Shown here: positions 7,737 to 17,483 of the stretch, piece after piece
Layout of the letters: every line of letters starts with the position of its first letter
How positions within the stretch are numbered: position 1 is the first letter of the stretch
From: Bacteroidota bacterium
GTDB taxonomy: Bacteria > Bacteroidota > Ignavibacteria > Ignavibacteriales > Melioribacteraceae
Reading direction: 5' to 3'
Assembly (NCBI GenBank): GCA_018818065.1
Contig: JAHISV010000007.1
Span: 1-64,000 of the forward strand
DNA: 64,000 nt
Made by a program: the position numbers and the translations under genes
The notes under the pieces: generated by a model
Seen by the model: the letters and a program-made list of their open reading frames with translations, nothing else
Databases searched by the model: none
Told to the model about the DNA's origin: nothing

Positions 7737-8690
7737 CTATTTTTCACGTGCAGTTAGATATTGCAAACTAAAGTAATTCCTATCATCAATCCATACTTTA
7801 CTTAAATCAAAAAAATCTCCAGCCAAAGCGGCAATTCCATCCAGTGTATATTTGTATGAATACTCAGTCAGCAGTAATTCGCCTGCCTTAAAGATAACTT
7901 CTTCATTCATAAAAGTCACGTGCTGATCTTCTCTGCTTCTCAGATACATTTCAATCCGACCTTTCTCTTCATTGTAAGGTGCAAAATGTTCAAATTTTGA
8001 AAGGTCAAATTCACCTCCATAATATTTATTTATATGCTCAAGAATATTTAGATTGAATAAAGCGGTTACGCCTGACTCATCATTATAGGCACTTTCAATA
8101 ACATTCCTGTCTTTCTGAAGATCCGCCCCAATTAAAAATCCTCCACTGGTGCCAATGTCCTCAGCAATTATCTTAAAAAATTCTTTTGCTTCGGTATTTG
8201 TAAAGTTGCCAATCGTTGACCCCGGGAAATAGGCGATCCTGTGCTGATAGGAATTGGTTTCTTTAGGTAAAACAATAGGCTGCGTATAATCCGTAACAAG
8301 TGGATAAATATTCAGTCGGGGGAATTTGTCTCGGAGTCTTTCCACCGAATTCATCAAATGAATTTCCGAAATATCTATGGGGACGTAACCTCCAAGCTGC
8401 CTTGCATTATCGAGAATTAATTGAGTTTTATGGCTGCTTCCACTTCCAAATTCTACTAGGAGAGTATCCGCATTCAGGGGTGATATAATTTCATTAATAT
8501 TATCCTCCATAATTTTCAATTCTGTTCGGGTAGGATAATACTCATCTAATTCACAAATTTGATCGAAAAGCTGTGACCCTTTTTCATCATAGAACAATTT
8601 ACAGGGAAGATTTTTTAGAGTACTTTTGAGTCCGGCTAGTATTTCATTAATTATTTTTTCTTCCACCTGAAATTTAACATCCTCTCTCAT
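7737..8690 (-). CDS. egtD: L-histidine N-alpha-methyltransferase EgtD
   Basis: About 317 residues, matching the usual EgtD length of about 320. It trimethylates histidine to hercynine with SAM, the first step of ergothioneine synthesis. Diagnostic segments are the N-terminal KLFYDEKGSQLFDQICEL, the SAM motif LVEFGSGSSHKTQLIL (about 77-92), VPIDIS and FPGSTIGNF. I choose ATG 8690 because AAGGAG sits 5 nt upstream. The longer ORF to 8741 would overlap egtB. It follows egtB by 8 nt. Confidence 0.94.
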   Translation of the reverse strand: MREDVKFQVEEKIINEILAGLKSTLKNLPCKLFYDEKGSQLFDQICELDEYYPTRTELKIMEDNINEIISPLNADTLLVEFGSGSSHKTQLILDNARQLGGYVPIDISEIHLMNSVERLRDKFPRLNIYPLVTDYTQPIVLPKETNSYQHRIAYFPGSTIGNFTNTEAKEFFKIIAEDIGTSGGFLIGADLQKDRNVIESAYNDESGVTALFNLNILEHINKYYGGEFDLSKFEHFAPYNEEKGRIEMYLRSREDQHVTFMNEEVIFKAGELLLTEYSYKYTLDGIAALAGDFFDLSKVWIDDRNYFSLQYLTAREK

Positions 8691-8698
8691 GGAGCTCC

Positions 8699-9973
8699 TT
8701 ATTTCAGATCCTTTGCCAATCTGATTCCCATAAATTGCCACCTGGCGCTATGCGGGAAAAAATTACGATAAGTTTTTCTAATATGGTTTTGCGAAGTCGC
8801 GCACGATCCGCCGCGCAATACTATTTGTCCGGACATAAATTTCCCATTGTATTCACCAATGGCGCCCGGAGGTACTTTGTAACCTGGGTAAGGAGCATAA
8901 TCACTACAGGTCCATTCCCAGACTGTACCATAAAATTGCTTTAAAGGATCAGCAATAGTGTCTATTGTTAATCCCATTGGATGGAATGAGCTATCATCAA
9001 CAAAATTACCTTTTATCTCAACTCCCTCAGATGCTCTTTCCCACTCAAACTCAGTTGGCAATCTGAACCCTTTCCAGTGAGCATAGGCTTCTGCCTCGTA
9101 AAAGCTGATATGAGTAACCGGTTCATCAGGATGCACTTTTCTAAACCCATTCAGGGTGTAGTTCCACCATTCATTTTCAATCTTCTGCCAATAAAGCGGA
9201 GAGCGCCAATTATTCTCCTCAACTGCAGTGTACCCGCTTGAGAGCCAAAGAATCTGATTTTCATAACCCCCGCTCTCCATAAATTCGATGAACTCGCCGT
9301 TTGTTACAAGCCTGTCTGCAATGGCAAAAGGCAGAGTTAACGCCTTATGCCGGGGAATTTCGTTATCATAGAAAAACTCACTGCCATTACTGCCAATCTC
9401 TTTCGTGGATTCTTCAAACTCGACCCAGTGAATATCTGCAGGTTTTATAGGAGTATAGAGAGGTTGCTCTCTATAAACCGGGTAGAGAGGGTTTCGCGAA
9501 AACATATGCTTAAGGTCAGTCAGCATTAATTCCTGATGCTGCTGTTCATGATTCAGCCCAATGTTGAAAGTAACAGTCAGTTGTTCTAACTGCTCCTCTG
9601 TTGTTTTCTCTATGAGTCCCAGCATATGTCTGTCGATATAATGTCGATATTCCATTACCTCTTTTACTGTCGGTCTGGTGAGCAATCCTCTGTCAGGACG
9701 GGCGAATCTCTCCCCTGCCTGAACATAATATGAATTAAAGAGGAAGGGATAAATTTCATTAAGCGGTTTATAGTTAGGAAGTACTTCCTTCAGAATAAAG
9801 GTTTCAAAAAACCAGCTGGTATGGGCAATGTGCCAGCGGATGGGGCTTGCATCCGGCATCGACTGTACAACATAATCTTCAATTTCAAGCGGCTCGCATA
9901 ATGATTCGGTTAAGGACCGAACAGATAGATATTTATTGCTAAGCTCTTCTTTTAGGAGACTAATATCATCCAT
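8699..9973 (-). CDS. egtB: Ergothioneine sulfoxide synthase EgtB
   Basis: A 424-residue non-haem iron enzyme that couples hercynine to a thiol substrate with O2. The N-terminal DinB-like four-helix domain carries the iron ligands: RWHIAHTSW (about 46-54) and NHEQQHQE (about 138-146). The C-terminal FGE-sulfatase fold ends with YGTVWEWTCSDY and VLRGGSCATS. It is the first gene of the egtB-egtD-channel unit. Neither EgtC nor the C-S lyase EgtE is next to it, so completion of the pathway depends on genes elsewhere. The requirement for O2 implies at least microaerobic growth. Confidence 0.94.
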   Translation of the reverse strand: MDDISLLKEELSNKYLSVRSLTESLCEPLEIEDYVVQSMPDASPIRWHIAHTSWFFETFILKEVLPNYKPLNEIYPFLFNSYYVQAGERFARPDRGLLTRPTVKEVMEYRHYIDRHMLGLIEKTTEEQLEQLTVTFNIGLNHEQQHQELMLTDLKHMFSRNPLYPVYREQPLYTPIKPADIHWVEFEESTKEIGSNGSEFFYDNEIPRHKALTLPFAIADRLVTNGEFIEFMESGGYENQILWLSSGYTAVEENNWRSPLYWQKIENEWWNYTLNGFRKVHPDEPVTHISFYEAEAYAHWKGFRLPTEFEWERASEGVEIKGNFVDDSSFHPMGLTIDTIADPLKQFYGTVWEWTCSDYAPYPGYKVPPGAIGEYNGKFMSGQIVLRGGSCATSQNHIRKTYRNFFPHSARWQFMGIRLAKDLK

Positions 9974-10372
9974 TTTTGATATTTCCTTTTTATTAGTTTC
10001 ATTTATAATGCTCTCAATACAGAAACCTTTTTATAAATATTAATATCTGTTTGAACAGAACAAGAGAATAAGTAAAACAATTTAGCAGGTTTTCTATTCA
10101 TCATGTGTAAGATTTATGACAGATTAGTTTCTTTCCGGATTCATGACTTGAAGTGATCCGTTTAACATTTTCACTTAAAATGCTCATTAAACTTATTATC
10201 ATTCTAAAATGTTATATTGTTGTCAGTGGAATAAATGAAAAATAATTTTCGCTAAATAACCATACTCAGGAATTATAAGTGAAGAATCTACATGAGTGTT
10301 AAGGTCATTTATGGTGAAATAGTTTCAAAAAAATAAGTATATTAAGCCGAATAATAATAATCTGTTAATAAT
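9974..10372. other. Divergent intergenic region, no gene recognised
   Basis: 399 bp between the divergent egtB and OmpA-type genes. It must hold the promoters of both. I see no confident promoter match, riboswitch or hairpin. Confidence 0.5.
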
Positions 10373-12229
10373 ATGCTCAAACGATATTTTCTATTACTAA
10401 CAATATTACTTTCCACCACTCAATTTGCCCAGGATGGAAAGGATACTCTCGAAGCAATAGAAGAGACTTTTATTCGCCTGATTGGCCAGCAAGCCCCACT
10501 GCTTGCCCCTGAGTACTACTCAGATGCAAAAGAACAATTCAACCTCCTGAAAGAAGACCACTTTGCTGGTTACCCGATAGATGAACTCTCTTATGAATTA
10601 GAAGAGATTTACGAATTATTAGCTGCCGCCGATACCACTTCATTAGCTGCACTTGAGTATTTTTCTGTACCACTTGAAACAAGAAATAATTGCATAGATA
10701 AAAACGCGGAAAAACTTTCAACATATTACTGGAATAAAGCCGAAAAATATTTTGGTTACGCCATTGATAGTTTTGTTGATGAAGACCTTGAGGATGCCGA
10801 AGAATACTCTGCCGAAGCACTTTCTTACTATACAAGAGCCCTGTCAAATTCAGAAAAATCTCTTGAAATTACTCGTAATTGGGCGCCACAATACGGAGCC
10901 GTTAAGGTAAATGCCGAACTTCTTTCACCTGTGCTTTATAATCAGGCTCTCATCCAGAGGAATAGAGCAGTTAAAATGCTCCAGGATGATTACGCTGAAA
11001 ATGATATTGAAGAAATAATTTCAACAGCCGAATTTCTTTTTGATGGAGCAAAAGAAAGTGCGATTCAGAATTCAATAAATTGTGCTTCAATACTGGAAGC
11101 CCGCCATAAAGCCAGGCAACGGAATGCAATGCTATTGGCACCCCAGTACTGGTTTGCAGCCGAAGAAAAGTTCAGAGAAACATGTCTTCAATATATTGAT
11201 GAGGACGATGACTACTGGGAAACGGGTGTTATGGCTGAAAATTATTACAATGAAGCGACAACAATTGCTTTAAGCGCCTTTTACCTAAATAAAGTTGATA
11301 ACGCTATTGATGAGGCGAAGCTAAATAAAGCAAATGAATTTGCGCCAATTACCTTTAAGAGAAGTGTAGAGCTTCGCAAAGAAACATTAAATAAAATAGG
11401 TGCCATTGGCGATTACCATTTCGAGATTAAATCTCTCGCAGATGAAGCTGAGTATGAAGCGAAACATGCAAGTTATATTTCTAATCTGGTTCAAAAACTT
11501 GCTGATCAGGGTAGAACCACGGAAGAAGTTATTTTAGCCTCAGAAAATTCAATTGCAACAATAGCCAATGCCATGAATGTGAAAGCAAGATTTGATAGAG
11601 GATATGCGAGAACTACCGAAGCTATACTTGCTGTTGTAAGAGGCGAAAATTATGTTTATGTTGAACCAGCCATAGAGACAGAAGACGATCTTCATAAAGG
11701 GATATATGCTCTTGACGCCTCGGAATTGCCTTCATATACAAATGGCTCTGACAACTCTAATTACCCGGACGAATCATCAGATTATCAGGATGATTCCTCG
11801 CAAAATTCTTCACTAGAAAATCTTTTCGCCGATGATGAAATAGAAATAATATATGAGGATGATAGAACAATTATCAGGTTAACTGGTTTGGTCTTTCCCG
11901 CTGCAAGTACCCGGCTTGAGAACAGGGATTACTCAATTCTCGACCATACAATTGAGGCTATAAAATTAGACCCGGATAGAGAAATATTAGTTGAAGCCCA
12001 TACCGACAGCAGAGCGAGCCGGAACTTCAACATGTCTCTATCGCAAGAAAGAGCTGATGCTGTAAAGGATTATTTATCACGAAAAGTAAGTAATGATATT
12101 ACTGCCACCGGGTACGGAGAAAACGATCCCATAGGCGATAATTCTACAGAAGAGGGTAGGAAGATAAACCGTCGTATTGAGGTAATTATTTTAAAAGAGG
12201 GGGCTTCAAATAGTACAGATTTGTTCTAG
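10373..12229 (+). CDS. Exported protein with C-terminal OmpA peptidoglycan-binding domain
   Basis: 618 residues with a signal peptide (first about 20 residues, cut near FAQDG). The long middle region is highly acidic and helical, with repeated APQYW/APEYYSDA-type segments (for example near 45 and 255). An Asp/Ser-rich linker (about 440-490) leads to an OmpA/MotB domain (about 505-612) with VEAHTDSRASRNFNMSLSQERA and NRRIEVI. It likely anchors an envelope structure to peptidoglycan. The repeated helical region resembles DUF4398-type lipoproteins, an inference from pattern only. No SD precedes the ATG. Its stop directly abuts the stop of the convergent lysE-type gene. Confidence 0.85.
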   Translation: MLKRYFLLLTILLSTTQFAQDGKDTLEAIEETFIRLIGQQAPLLAPEYYSDAKEQFNLLKEDHFAGYPIDELSYELEEIYELLAAADTTSLAALEYFSVPLETRNNCIDKNAEKLSTYYWNKAEKYFGYAIDSFVDEDLEDAEEYSAEALSYYTRALSNSEKSLEITRNWAPQYGAVKVNAELLSPVLYNQALIQRNRAVKMLQDDYAENDIEEIISTAEFLFDGAKESAIQNSINCASILEARHKARQRNAMLLAPQYWFAAEEKFRETCLQYIDEDDDYWETGVMAENYYNEATTIALSAFYLNKVDNAIDEAKLNKANEFAPITFKRSVELRKETLNKIGAIGDYHFEIKSLADEAEYEAKHASYISNLVQKLADQGRTTEEVILASENSIATIANAMNVKARFDRGYARTTEAILAVVRGENYVYVEPAIETEDDLHKGIYALDASELPSYTNGSDNSNYPDESSDYQDDSSQNSSLENLFADDEIEIIYEDDRTIIRLTGLVFPAASTRLENRDYSILDHTIEAIKLDPDREILVEAHTDSRASRNFNMSLSQERADAVKDYLSRKVSNDITATGYGENDPIGDNSTEEGRKINRRIEVIILKEGASNSTDLF

Positions 12230-12847
12230 TTATAATTTCAGGTAACCATTATATATATAGAGAACCCCTAAACCGATAAGAACCATTCCTAATATTTTTA
12301 CAGTCATAACATAAACCCGGCCGCCTATAAACTTTTTTACGTTTGCCGTAATTATAGCAATTGTTATTTTCATCCCTACAAGAAAAGTATAAAATATTAT
12401 AATAAACAAAGCACCTGTTAATACACTTAAATTAAATGCTTCTGTTAGAAGAGGTGCCCCAAGCGACATCCAGAAAACATAAGGACCCGGCGCCAGAAAA
12501 TTTGCTACAACCCCTTTCCTGATAGAATTACTTTTCACTACTTCATTGCTGAAGTCTGGAATCGTAACGATATTTTTGTATCCAAGCCATGCAAGATACA
12601 AGCCGCCTGCAAATGAAATTAAAGCGAGTAACAGATTAACCTGAGACAATTGTTGAAAAACAAAGAGTGAGAGCAAAACTATCGGCAAATCTGTTATAAA
12701 CGGTGCAATAGCGACTTTTATCCCTGCTTTAGCCCCATGCTGAATTGATTCCGAAATGATTAGGGCAAATAATACACCGGGTGAAATTCCGGCAGTAAAT
12801 CCCAGTACGAAAGCGGCTGCCAGGAGTGATTCAGAACTTTCAAACAT
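12230..12847 (-). CDS. LysE/RhtB-family amino-acid exporter
   Basis: About 205 residues and six TM segments. The N-terminal GFTAGISPGVLFALIISESIQHG matches the LysE-family GxxPGP region, with PGV instead of PGP. A second conserved area is GGLYLAWLGYKN. The family exports amino acids or related small molecules, and the substrate here is unknown. The start at 12847 is preceded by GAGGAG (10-nt spacing) and lies 2 nt from the stop of the upstream peptidase gene, suggesting co-transcription. Confidence 0.85.
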   Translation of the reverse strand: MFESSESLLAAAFVLGFTAGISPGVLFALIISESIQHGAKAGIKVAIAPFITDLPIVLLSLFVFQQLSQVNLLLALISFAGGLYLAWLGYKNIVTIPDFSNEVVKSNSIRKGVVANFLAPGPYVFWMSLGAPLLTEAFNLSVLTGALFIIIFYTFLVGMKITIAIITANVKKFIGGRVYVMTVKILGMVLIGLGVLYIYNGYLKL

Positions 12848-12848
12848 A

Positions 12849-14615
12849 TCAGAATTTCTCCTCAACCCTCAATACGGGGTATACATTATGAGTTTCGTCG
12901 TAGTAAGGAGATTTTTCATAAAACCACCTCATTCTATCACGAGGATTGCTTTCTACTTCAGGATGCTCTTTCAACCATTTCAAAAATTCTGTTTTAAGCT
13001 CAGGGTTTACTTTTACCATCTCATTAGCAACCGGAAGCATTGAATATAATTCAAAATATTCTGTCCTGACAAAAATTGTATTGAAGAAACCCCACTTCAC
13101 GAATGAATCGTCACTTATAGGTTCTAACAGATACATGATAAGAGGAAGCCTGCGCTGGTTGGTTTTAACTATTATAGTTCCCTCAGGTACTTCCACATTC
13201 TCTTGATAGTTTATAATTTCAAAGGCAGGCTTAAATCTTCCATCGTAAGGCATAGCATCAAATTTAACATTGGCAAATTTTTTCCGGGCAACATCCAAAA
13301 TTTCATTTGTTTTTAAAACTTCGTGCTCAATTCCGTGGAGATCTAAAACCTCAACAACCTTTTTCCATTCCTGAGGGATCAAATATGCGAAGGGCACCTT
13401 CACTGAGTCAGTGACCACACTCTGATGAATGTGAGGGATTGTTATTTCGAAAGGTTCACCATTATATTCCTTAACCGGGGTTCCCGTTATCCAGCTTTCA
13501 GTTTCATTCCACTTTATGCCCTTAAAAAGAAATGAGTCAATTTCCGGGCTATAGTCAAAAAGTACCGGAAAGAATTTTTTCTTCTCGAGATAGTTCTCAA
13601 TATTCCACATATCAGCGGAATTGTTAAGAGATACCAGTTCTTCATATTGCTTATTGAATAATTCCAGGGAGGATTCTAAAATTGCCTGTGTTGCATGAAC
13701 GCGTTCTTTGTATGGCTTAAGACTATGAGTTTCTATAAGTAAACCCGGTCTGCTCTGTAAACCTACATATCCGGTTGAGAGCATTGGAGGCGTAACATAA
13801 TCAAGTAGACCATCGGTCATGTTGTAATTTTTGAACCAAATATAAGGAGCCATCAGGTACCCTTGCTCTTCAACCTTTCTTTTCATAAATGGCTCATACT
13901 CTTCCGTCACCCATTTGCTGGTAGCCGGAGGAATATTTCTAAATTTTTCTACAGTGTAAGTGACCGTATATTGCAAATCCAAACCGTCTGTCGTATGGCA
14001 ATCAATAAAAAAGTCAGGAATCCACTCATTATACATTTTAAGCCATGCCCGCATCTCGGGCGCGTCGGCTTTTACAAAATCACGGTTCAGGTTATAATTT
14101 GTAGAGGTTGTACGCCACCCCATGTTCGTTGGTCCGTTCTGGTTTATTCTGTTATAAGGACTTGTTCTTTCGTGCGAGTCAACACTAAAAATGGGGATGA
14201 CAAGGAGTATTACGTTGTCGAGTAAATATTCCTTTTCTTTTGTGATTAACATTTCACGCAGCATTATCATGGAAGCGTCCTTCCCTTCAATCTCACCGGC
14301 ATGTATTCCATTTTCAATAAGAATGATAGGCTTTCTTGTCTCTTTAGCTGAAACCGGATCAAAGGCACCCTCCTTTGAAACTATCAACAACATCAAATCA
14401 CGACCCTGGGGTGAATTCCCAAACTTTACAAATTTTGCATAGGGTGAGTTGTCAGCAAGTTTCTTAAAATACTCCATGGATCCTGCATAGCTTGACGTTT
14501 CCTTATAGCTGGTTTTTTCGCAGAGCGTTTTCCATTCATCCGGGACTACCGTTTGAGCAGATAATATTGTAAAGGAAAATAGTAGAATTAAAAAATACTG
14601 AATAGATGTAATCAC
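12849..14615 (-). CDS. M14-family zinc carboxypeptidase, exported
   Basis: 588 residues with a signal peptide ending near LSAQ. The M14 catalytic domain occupies about 35-330. NGIHAGEIEGKD (near 102-113) gives the zinc ligands His and Glu, FIDCHTTDG the third ligand His, and LLIETHSL the catalytic Glu. A C-terminal beta-rich extension follows. It likely trims peptides in the periplasm or outside the cell. GTG start with a GGGGGTTGTAAA leader. Its product and the adjacent exporter could act together on peptides or amino acids, an inference from adjacency. Confidence 0.9.
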   Translation of the reverse strand: MITSIQYFLILLFSFTILSAQTVVPDEWKTLCEKTSYKETSSYAGSMEYFKKLADNSPYAKFVKFGNSPQGRDLMLLIVSKEGAFDPVSAKETRKPIILIENGIHAGEIEGKDASMIMLREMLITKEKEYLLDNVILLVIPIFSVDSHERTSPYNRINQNGPTNMGWRTTSTNYNLNRDFVKADAPEMRAWLKMYNEWIPDFFIDCHTTDGLDLQYTVTYTVEKFRNIPPATSKWVTEEYEPFMKRKVEEQGYLMAPYIWFKNYNMTDGLLDYVTPPMLSTGYVGLQSRPGLLIETHSLKPYKERVHATQAILESSLELFNKQYEELVSLNNSADMWNIENYLEKKKFFPVLFDYSPEIDSFLFKGIKWNETESWITGTPVKEYNGEPFEITIPHIHQSVVTDSVKVPFAYLIPQEWKKVVEVLDLHGIEHEVLKTNEILDVARKKFANVKFDAMPYDGRFKPAFEIINYQENVEVPEGTIIVKTNQRRLPLIMYLLEPISDDSFVKWGFFNTIFVRTEYFELYSMLPVANEMVKVNPELKTEFLKWLKEHPEVESNPRDRMRWFYEKSPYYDETHNVYPVLRVEEKF

Positions 14616-14691
14616 TTTACAACCCCCGAAGTTGTTTTATGAGTTTTTTGGATACCTAATATAATATTATTAGTTGAATATTTTTTCATTA

Positions 14692-14734
14692 ACCTCTGTG
14701 TTCTCTGCGCCTTCTTTGTGGCTCTCTGTGTTTA
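14692..14734 (+). repeat. Dispersed-type low-complexity repeat
   Basis: A stretch built on CTCTGTGTTCTCTGCG and TTTGTGGCTCTCTGTG motifs. Sequence of this kind recurs in intergenic regions of many bacterial genomes. Only one copy is in the window, so dispersal is from general knowledge. Confidence 0.3.
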
Positions 14735-14818
14735 GATTTACCGTGAAGAAAAAGGATTGAGTTTTCGGAATGGCGATTCTTTTTACTATTTTTAATCATT
14801 AAATAAATATCATCAGGT

Positions 14819-14832
14819 CAGGACATATCCTG
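14819..14832. repeat. Small palindrome in aspA leader
   Basis: CAGGACATATCCTG is a 5-bp stem with a 4-nt loop, 19 bp upstream of the aspA start. It resembles the small palindromes associated with RAYT elements further along, but it could be coincidental. Confidence 0.2.
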
Positions 14833-14851
14833 CCTCTACAGAGAAATAATC

Positions 14852-16270
14852 ATGCGAAAAGAAAAAGATTTTATTGGTGAAATAGAACTGGATGAGTCCA
14901 CACTCTATGGAATCCAAACCTACAGAGCCCTGGAAAACTTTCCCCCTTCGGGCGAGCGGATAAATCCTTACCTGATTCGTTCTTACCTTCAGGTAAAGAA
15001 AGCGGCAGCACTGACTAACTGGAAAGTTAACCTCCTCTCCAATGAACTGCATCCATACATCGATAAAGCCATAGATATGTTAATCGATGAAACCAACGGG
15101 TTAATCAATGGTGAATCTGAATCGATATTTGATACCATTGTCGTCGATCCATATCAGGGAGGTGCTGGTACTTCTTTAAACATGAATATCAATGAAGTTA
15201 TCGCAAACAGTGCCCTCATAATTGCCGGAAAAAAACCGGGTGAGTATGATTACATCCACCCGCTTGATCATGTGAATATGAGTCAGTCGACCAATGACAC
15301 TTTCCCGACAGCACTTAAAATGGCATCCATTGAACTCCTGCGGGAATTGCAGGAAGTCTTCTCCGCTCTTCAACGTGAACTCCAGAACAAGGAAGAGGAA
15401 TTCAGCGGCATCCTTAAGCTCGGACGCACGCAAATGCAGGATGCAGTGCCCATCGCACTTGGGCAGGAATTTGGCTCTTACGCTCAGGCTATTGCGCGCG
15501 ACAGGTGGCGTTTTTACAACGCAGAAGAACGATTACGCTCTGTTAACCTTGGCGGGACAGCCATCGGAAACTCAATAGCAACAAATACAAAATATGTTCT
15601 CTCAGTCGTTAACGAATTGCGTAACATTTGCGGGTTGCCCATAGCAAAGGCTGAAGACCTTATTGAGGCAACTCAGAACCTTGACATGTTCGTTGAAGTG
15701 CATGGCATCGTAAAAGCCGGCGCAACATCTATTCAGAAATTCTGTAATGATCTGCGTCTCCTATCTTCAGGACCGGACGGTGGATTTGGAGAAATCATTC
15801 TTCCGCAAAGACAGGCCGGCTCAACCATTATGCCAGGCAAAGTCAATCCTGTTATTTTGGAAAATACAATTCAGATTTGTGAAATTATTAAAAGTCATGA
15901 TCAGACGATTACAAACCTTATTTCCAATGGTAACCTTGAACTGAATCAATATATGCCTGTTATAGCTCACCTCTTCCTTAAAACTATGGTTATGCTGCGC
16001 GATACGGCTAAGAATTTGCGGGTAAAATGCATTCAGGATATTAAAGCAAATAAGAAACGATGCGAAGAGAACCTTTTGAAATCAAAGGCGATTGCTGCCA
16101 CCATGATACCGGTATTTGGATATGATAAAATTGCTGAAATTGTAAAACTAAGTGACGAAAAAGATGTGCCATTTGTTAAGCTGTTGATGAGCGAATTGAA
16201 CCTAAGCAAAGACGAATTAAATAAAATCTTACAAAAAGAATTAGGAATTACCCTTGAGTTCAGCACCTAA
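14852..16270 (+). CDS. aspA: Aspartate ammonia-lyase (aspartase)
   Basis: 472 residues of the aspartase/fumarase superfamily: L-aspartate to fumarate and ammonia. The superfamily signature GSTIMPGKVNPVILE starts near residue 321, with N-terminal FIGEIELDESTLYGIQT and the substrate-binding DHVNMSQSTNDTFP near 137. It is closer to aspartase than to fumarase C by the overall motif set. It overlaps hydF by 17 nt. Aspartase genes are found with hydrogenase-maturation genes in several anaerobes, where ammonia could feed the dithiomethylamine ligand. That role is inference here. Confidence 0.88.
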   Translation: MRKEKDFIGEIELDESTLYGIQTYRALENFPPSGERINPYLIRSYLQVKKAAALTNWKVNLLSNELHPYIDKAIDMLIDETNGLINGESESIFDTIVVDPYQGGAGTSLNMNINEVIANSALIIAGKKPGEYDYIHPLDHVNMSQSTNDTFPTALKMASIELLRELQEVFSALQRELQNKEEEFSGILKLGRTQMQDAVPIALGQEFGSYAQAIARDRWRFYNAEERLRSVNLGGTAIGNSIATNTKYVLSVVNELRNICGLPIAKAEDLIEATQNLDMFVEVHGIVKAGATSIQKFCNDLRLLSSGPDGGFGEIILPQRQAGSTIMPGKVNPVILENTIQICEIIKSHDQTITNLISNGNLELNQYMPVIAHLFLKTMVMLRDTAKNLRVKCIQDIKANKKRCEENLLKSKAIAATMIPVFGYDKIAEIVKLSDEKDVPFVKLLMSELNLSKDELNKILQKELGITLEFST

Positions 16271-17483
16271 ATCGGAACGGAAACACCTCGTATTTATCGG
16301 AAGACGTAACGCCGGTAAATCTTCATTGATAAATGAATTTACAGATCAGGAACTAAGCATCGTAAGCGATCATGCGGGAACAACCACCGATCCCGTGTCA
16401 AAAGCTATCGAGCTTCTCCCCTTTGGTCCCGTGGTGGTTGTTGACACCGCCGGGGTTGATGACGTTGGCGAACTTGGCGAGAAGAGAATCAGTAAAACCA
16501 TAAAAGCAATTTCTTCTGCTGACTTCGTTATGTTCGTTTTTGACGCGACACAGGAAATGACCGAGGTAGAACGTGATTACCTTCGCTACCTTGATAAAAT
16601 TCATGCACCTTTTGTATGTGTGCTTAACAAGACTGAACTAGGTATAAATAAGAAATTGAAGGATGAGCTTTCCGATCAGGACCGCTTCATTTTTGAGGTT
16701 AGCTGTCTTGAGAAAAAAGGAATTTATGAGCTGAAGGAAGGGGTTCAGAAACTCATTCCCAATGAACTTGAAACTCCACTTGTCAGCGACCTGGTTAAAC
16801 AAGGCGATATAGTTGTACTGGTAGTACCTATTGATCTTGGCGCCCCTAAAGGTAGATTAATTGCGCCTCAGGTTCATACCATACGCGAAGCGCTTGATGA
16901 AGACGCAATTGTTGTTATGTGCAAGGATAAGGAACTCCGTGCCACCCTCAACGCCTTAAAAGAGCCGCCGGCTCTGGTAATTACAGATAGCCAGGCTATT
17001 ATGCGCGTTGCGGCTGATGTACCGCCAAATGTTAAGTTGACAACTTTCTCCATTCTCATGGCACGTTTCAAAGGAGACCTTCTCAATTTCGTGCAAGGCA
17101 TTGGCGTTATTGATTCTCTTGAAAATGGGGATAAAGTACTCGTTGCTGAAGCATGCACTCATCATGTTCAGGAAGATGATATAGGCAGAACGAAAATACC
17201 ACGGTGGATTCGTAATTATACAAAGAAAGAACTTACCATTGATGTTAAATCGGGACGTGACTTCCCGGAAGATGTGAGCACATACAAACTCATCATACAC
17301 TGCGGCGGATGCATGTTAACAAAGAAAGCAATGCAGACGCGCATAAAAGAAGCCAACTACGTTAACATCCCAATTGTTAATTACGGATTAATTATCAGTT
17401 ATATGCACGGAGCAATCCCAAGAGCCTTAGAACCGTTTCCGGAGGCTATTGAGTATCTGAAGGGGTTGCAAAGCTCAACCTAA
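16254..17483 (+). CDS. hydF: [FeFe]-hydrogenase maturation GTPase HydF
   Basis: 409 residues, the scaffold on which the 2Fe subcluster of [FeFe] hydrogenase is assembled. The N-terminal Era-like GTPase has GRRNAGKSS (P-loop, about 15-23), a DTAG switch and NKTE. The C-terminal cluster domain has Cys301-x-His303 and HCGGC (349-353), the CxH...HCxxC set that binds [4Fe-4S]. The start is a TTG inside the aspA end with TTAGGA 7 nt upstream. No better in-frame start exists. HydE, HydG and a hydrogenase are not in the window. Its 3' end has been copied twice downstream. Confidence 0.95.
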   Translation: MSSAPKSERKHLVFIGRRNAGKSSLINEFTDQELSIVSDHAGTTTDPVSKAIELLPFGPVVVVDTAGVDDVGELGEKRISKTIKAISSADFVMFVFDATQEMTEVERDYLRYLDKIHAPFVCVLNKTELGINKKLKDELSDQDRFIFEVSCLEKKGIYELKEGVQKLIPNELETPLVSDLVKQGDIVVLVVPIDLGAPKGRLIAPQVHTIREALDEDAIVVMCKDKELRATLNALKEPPALVITDSQAIMRVAADVPPNVKLTTFSILMARFKGDLLNFVQGIGVIDSLENGDKVLVAEACTHHVQEDDIGRTKIPRWIRNYTKKELTIDVKSGRDFPEDVSTYKLIIHCGGCMLTKKAMQTRIKEANYVNIPIVNYGLIISYMHGAIPRALEPFPEAIEYLKGLQSST

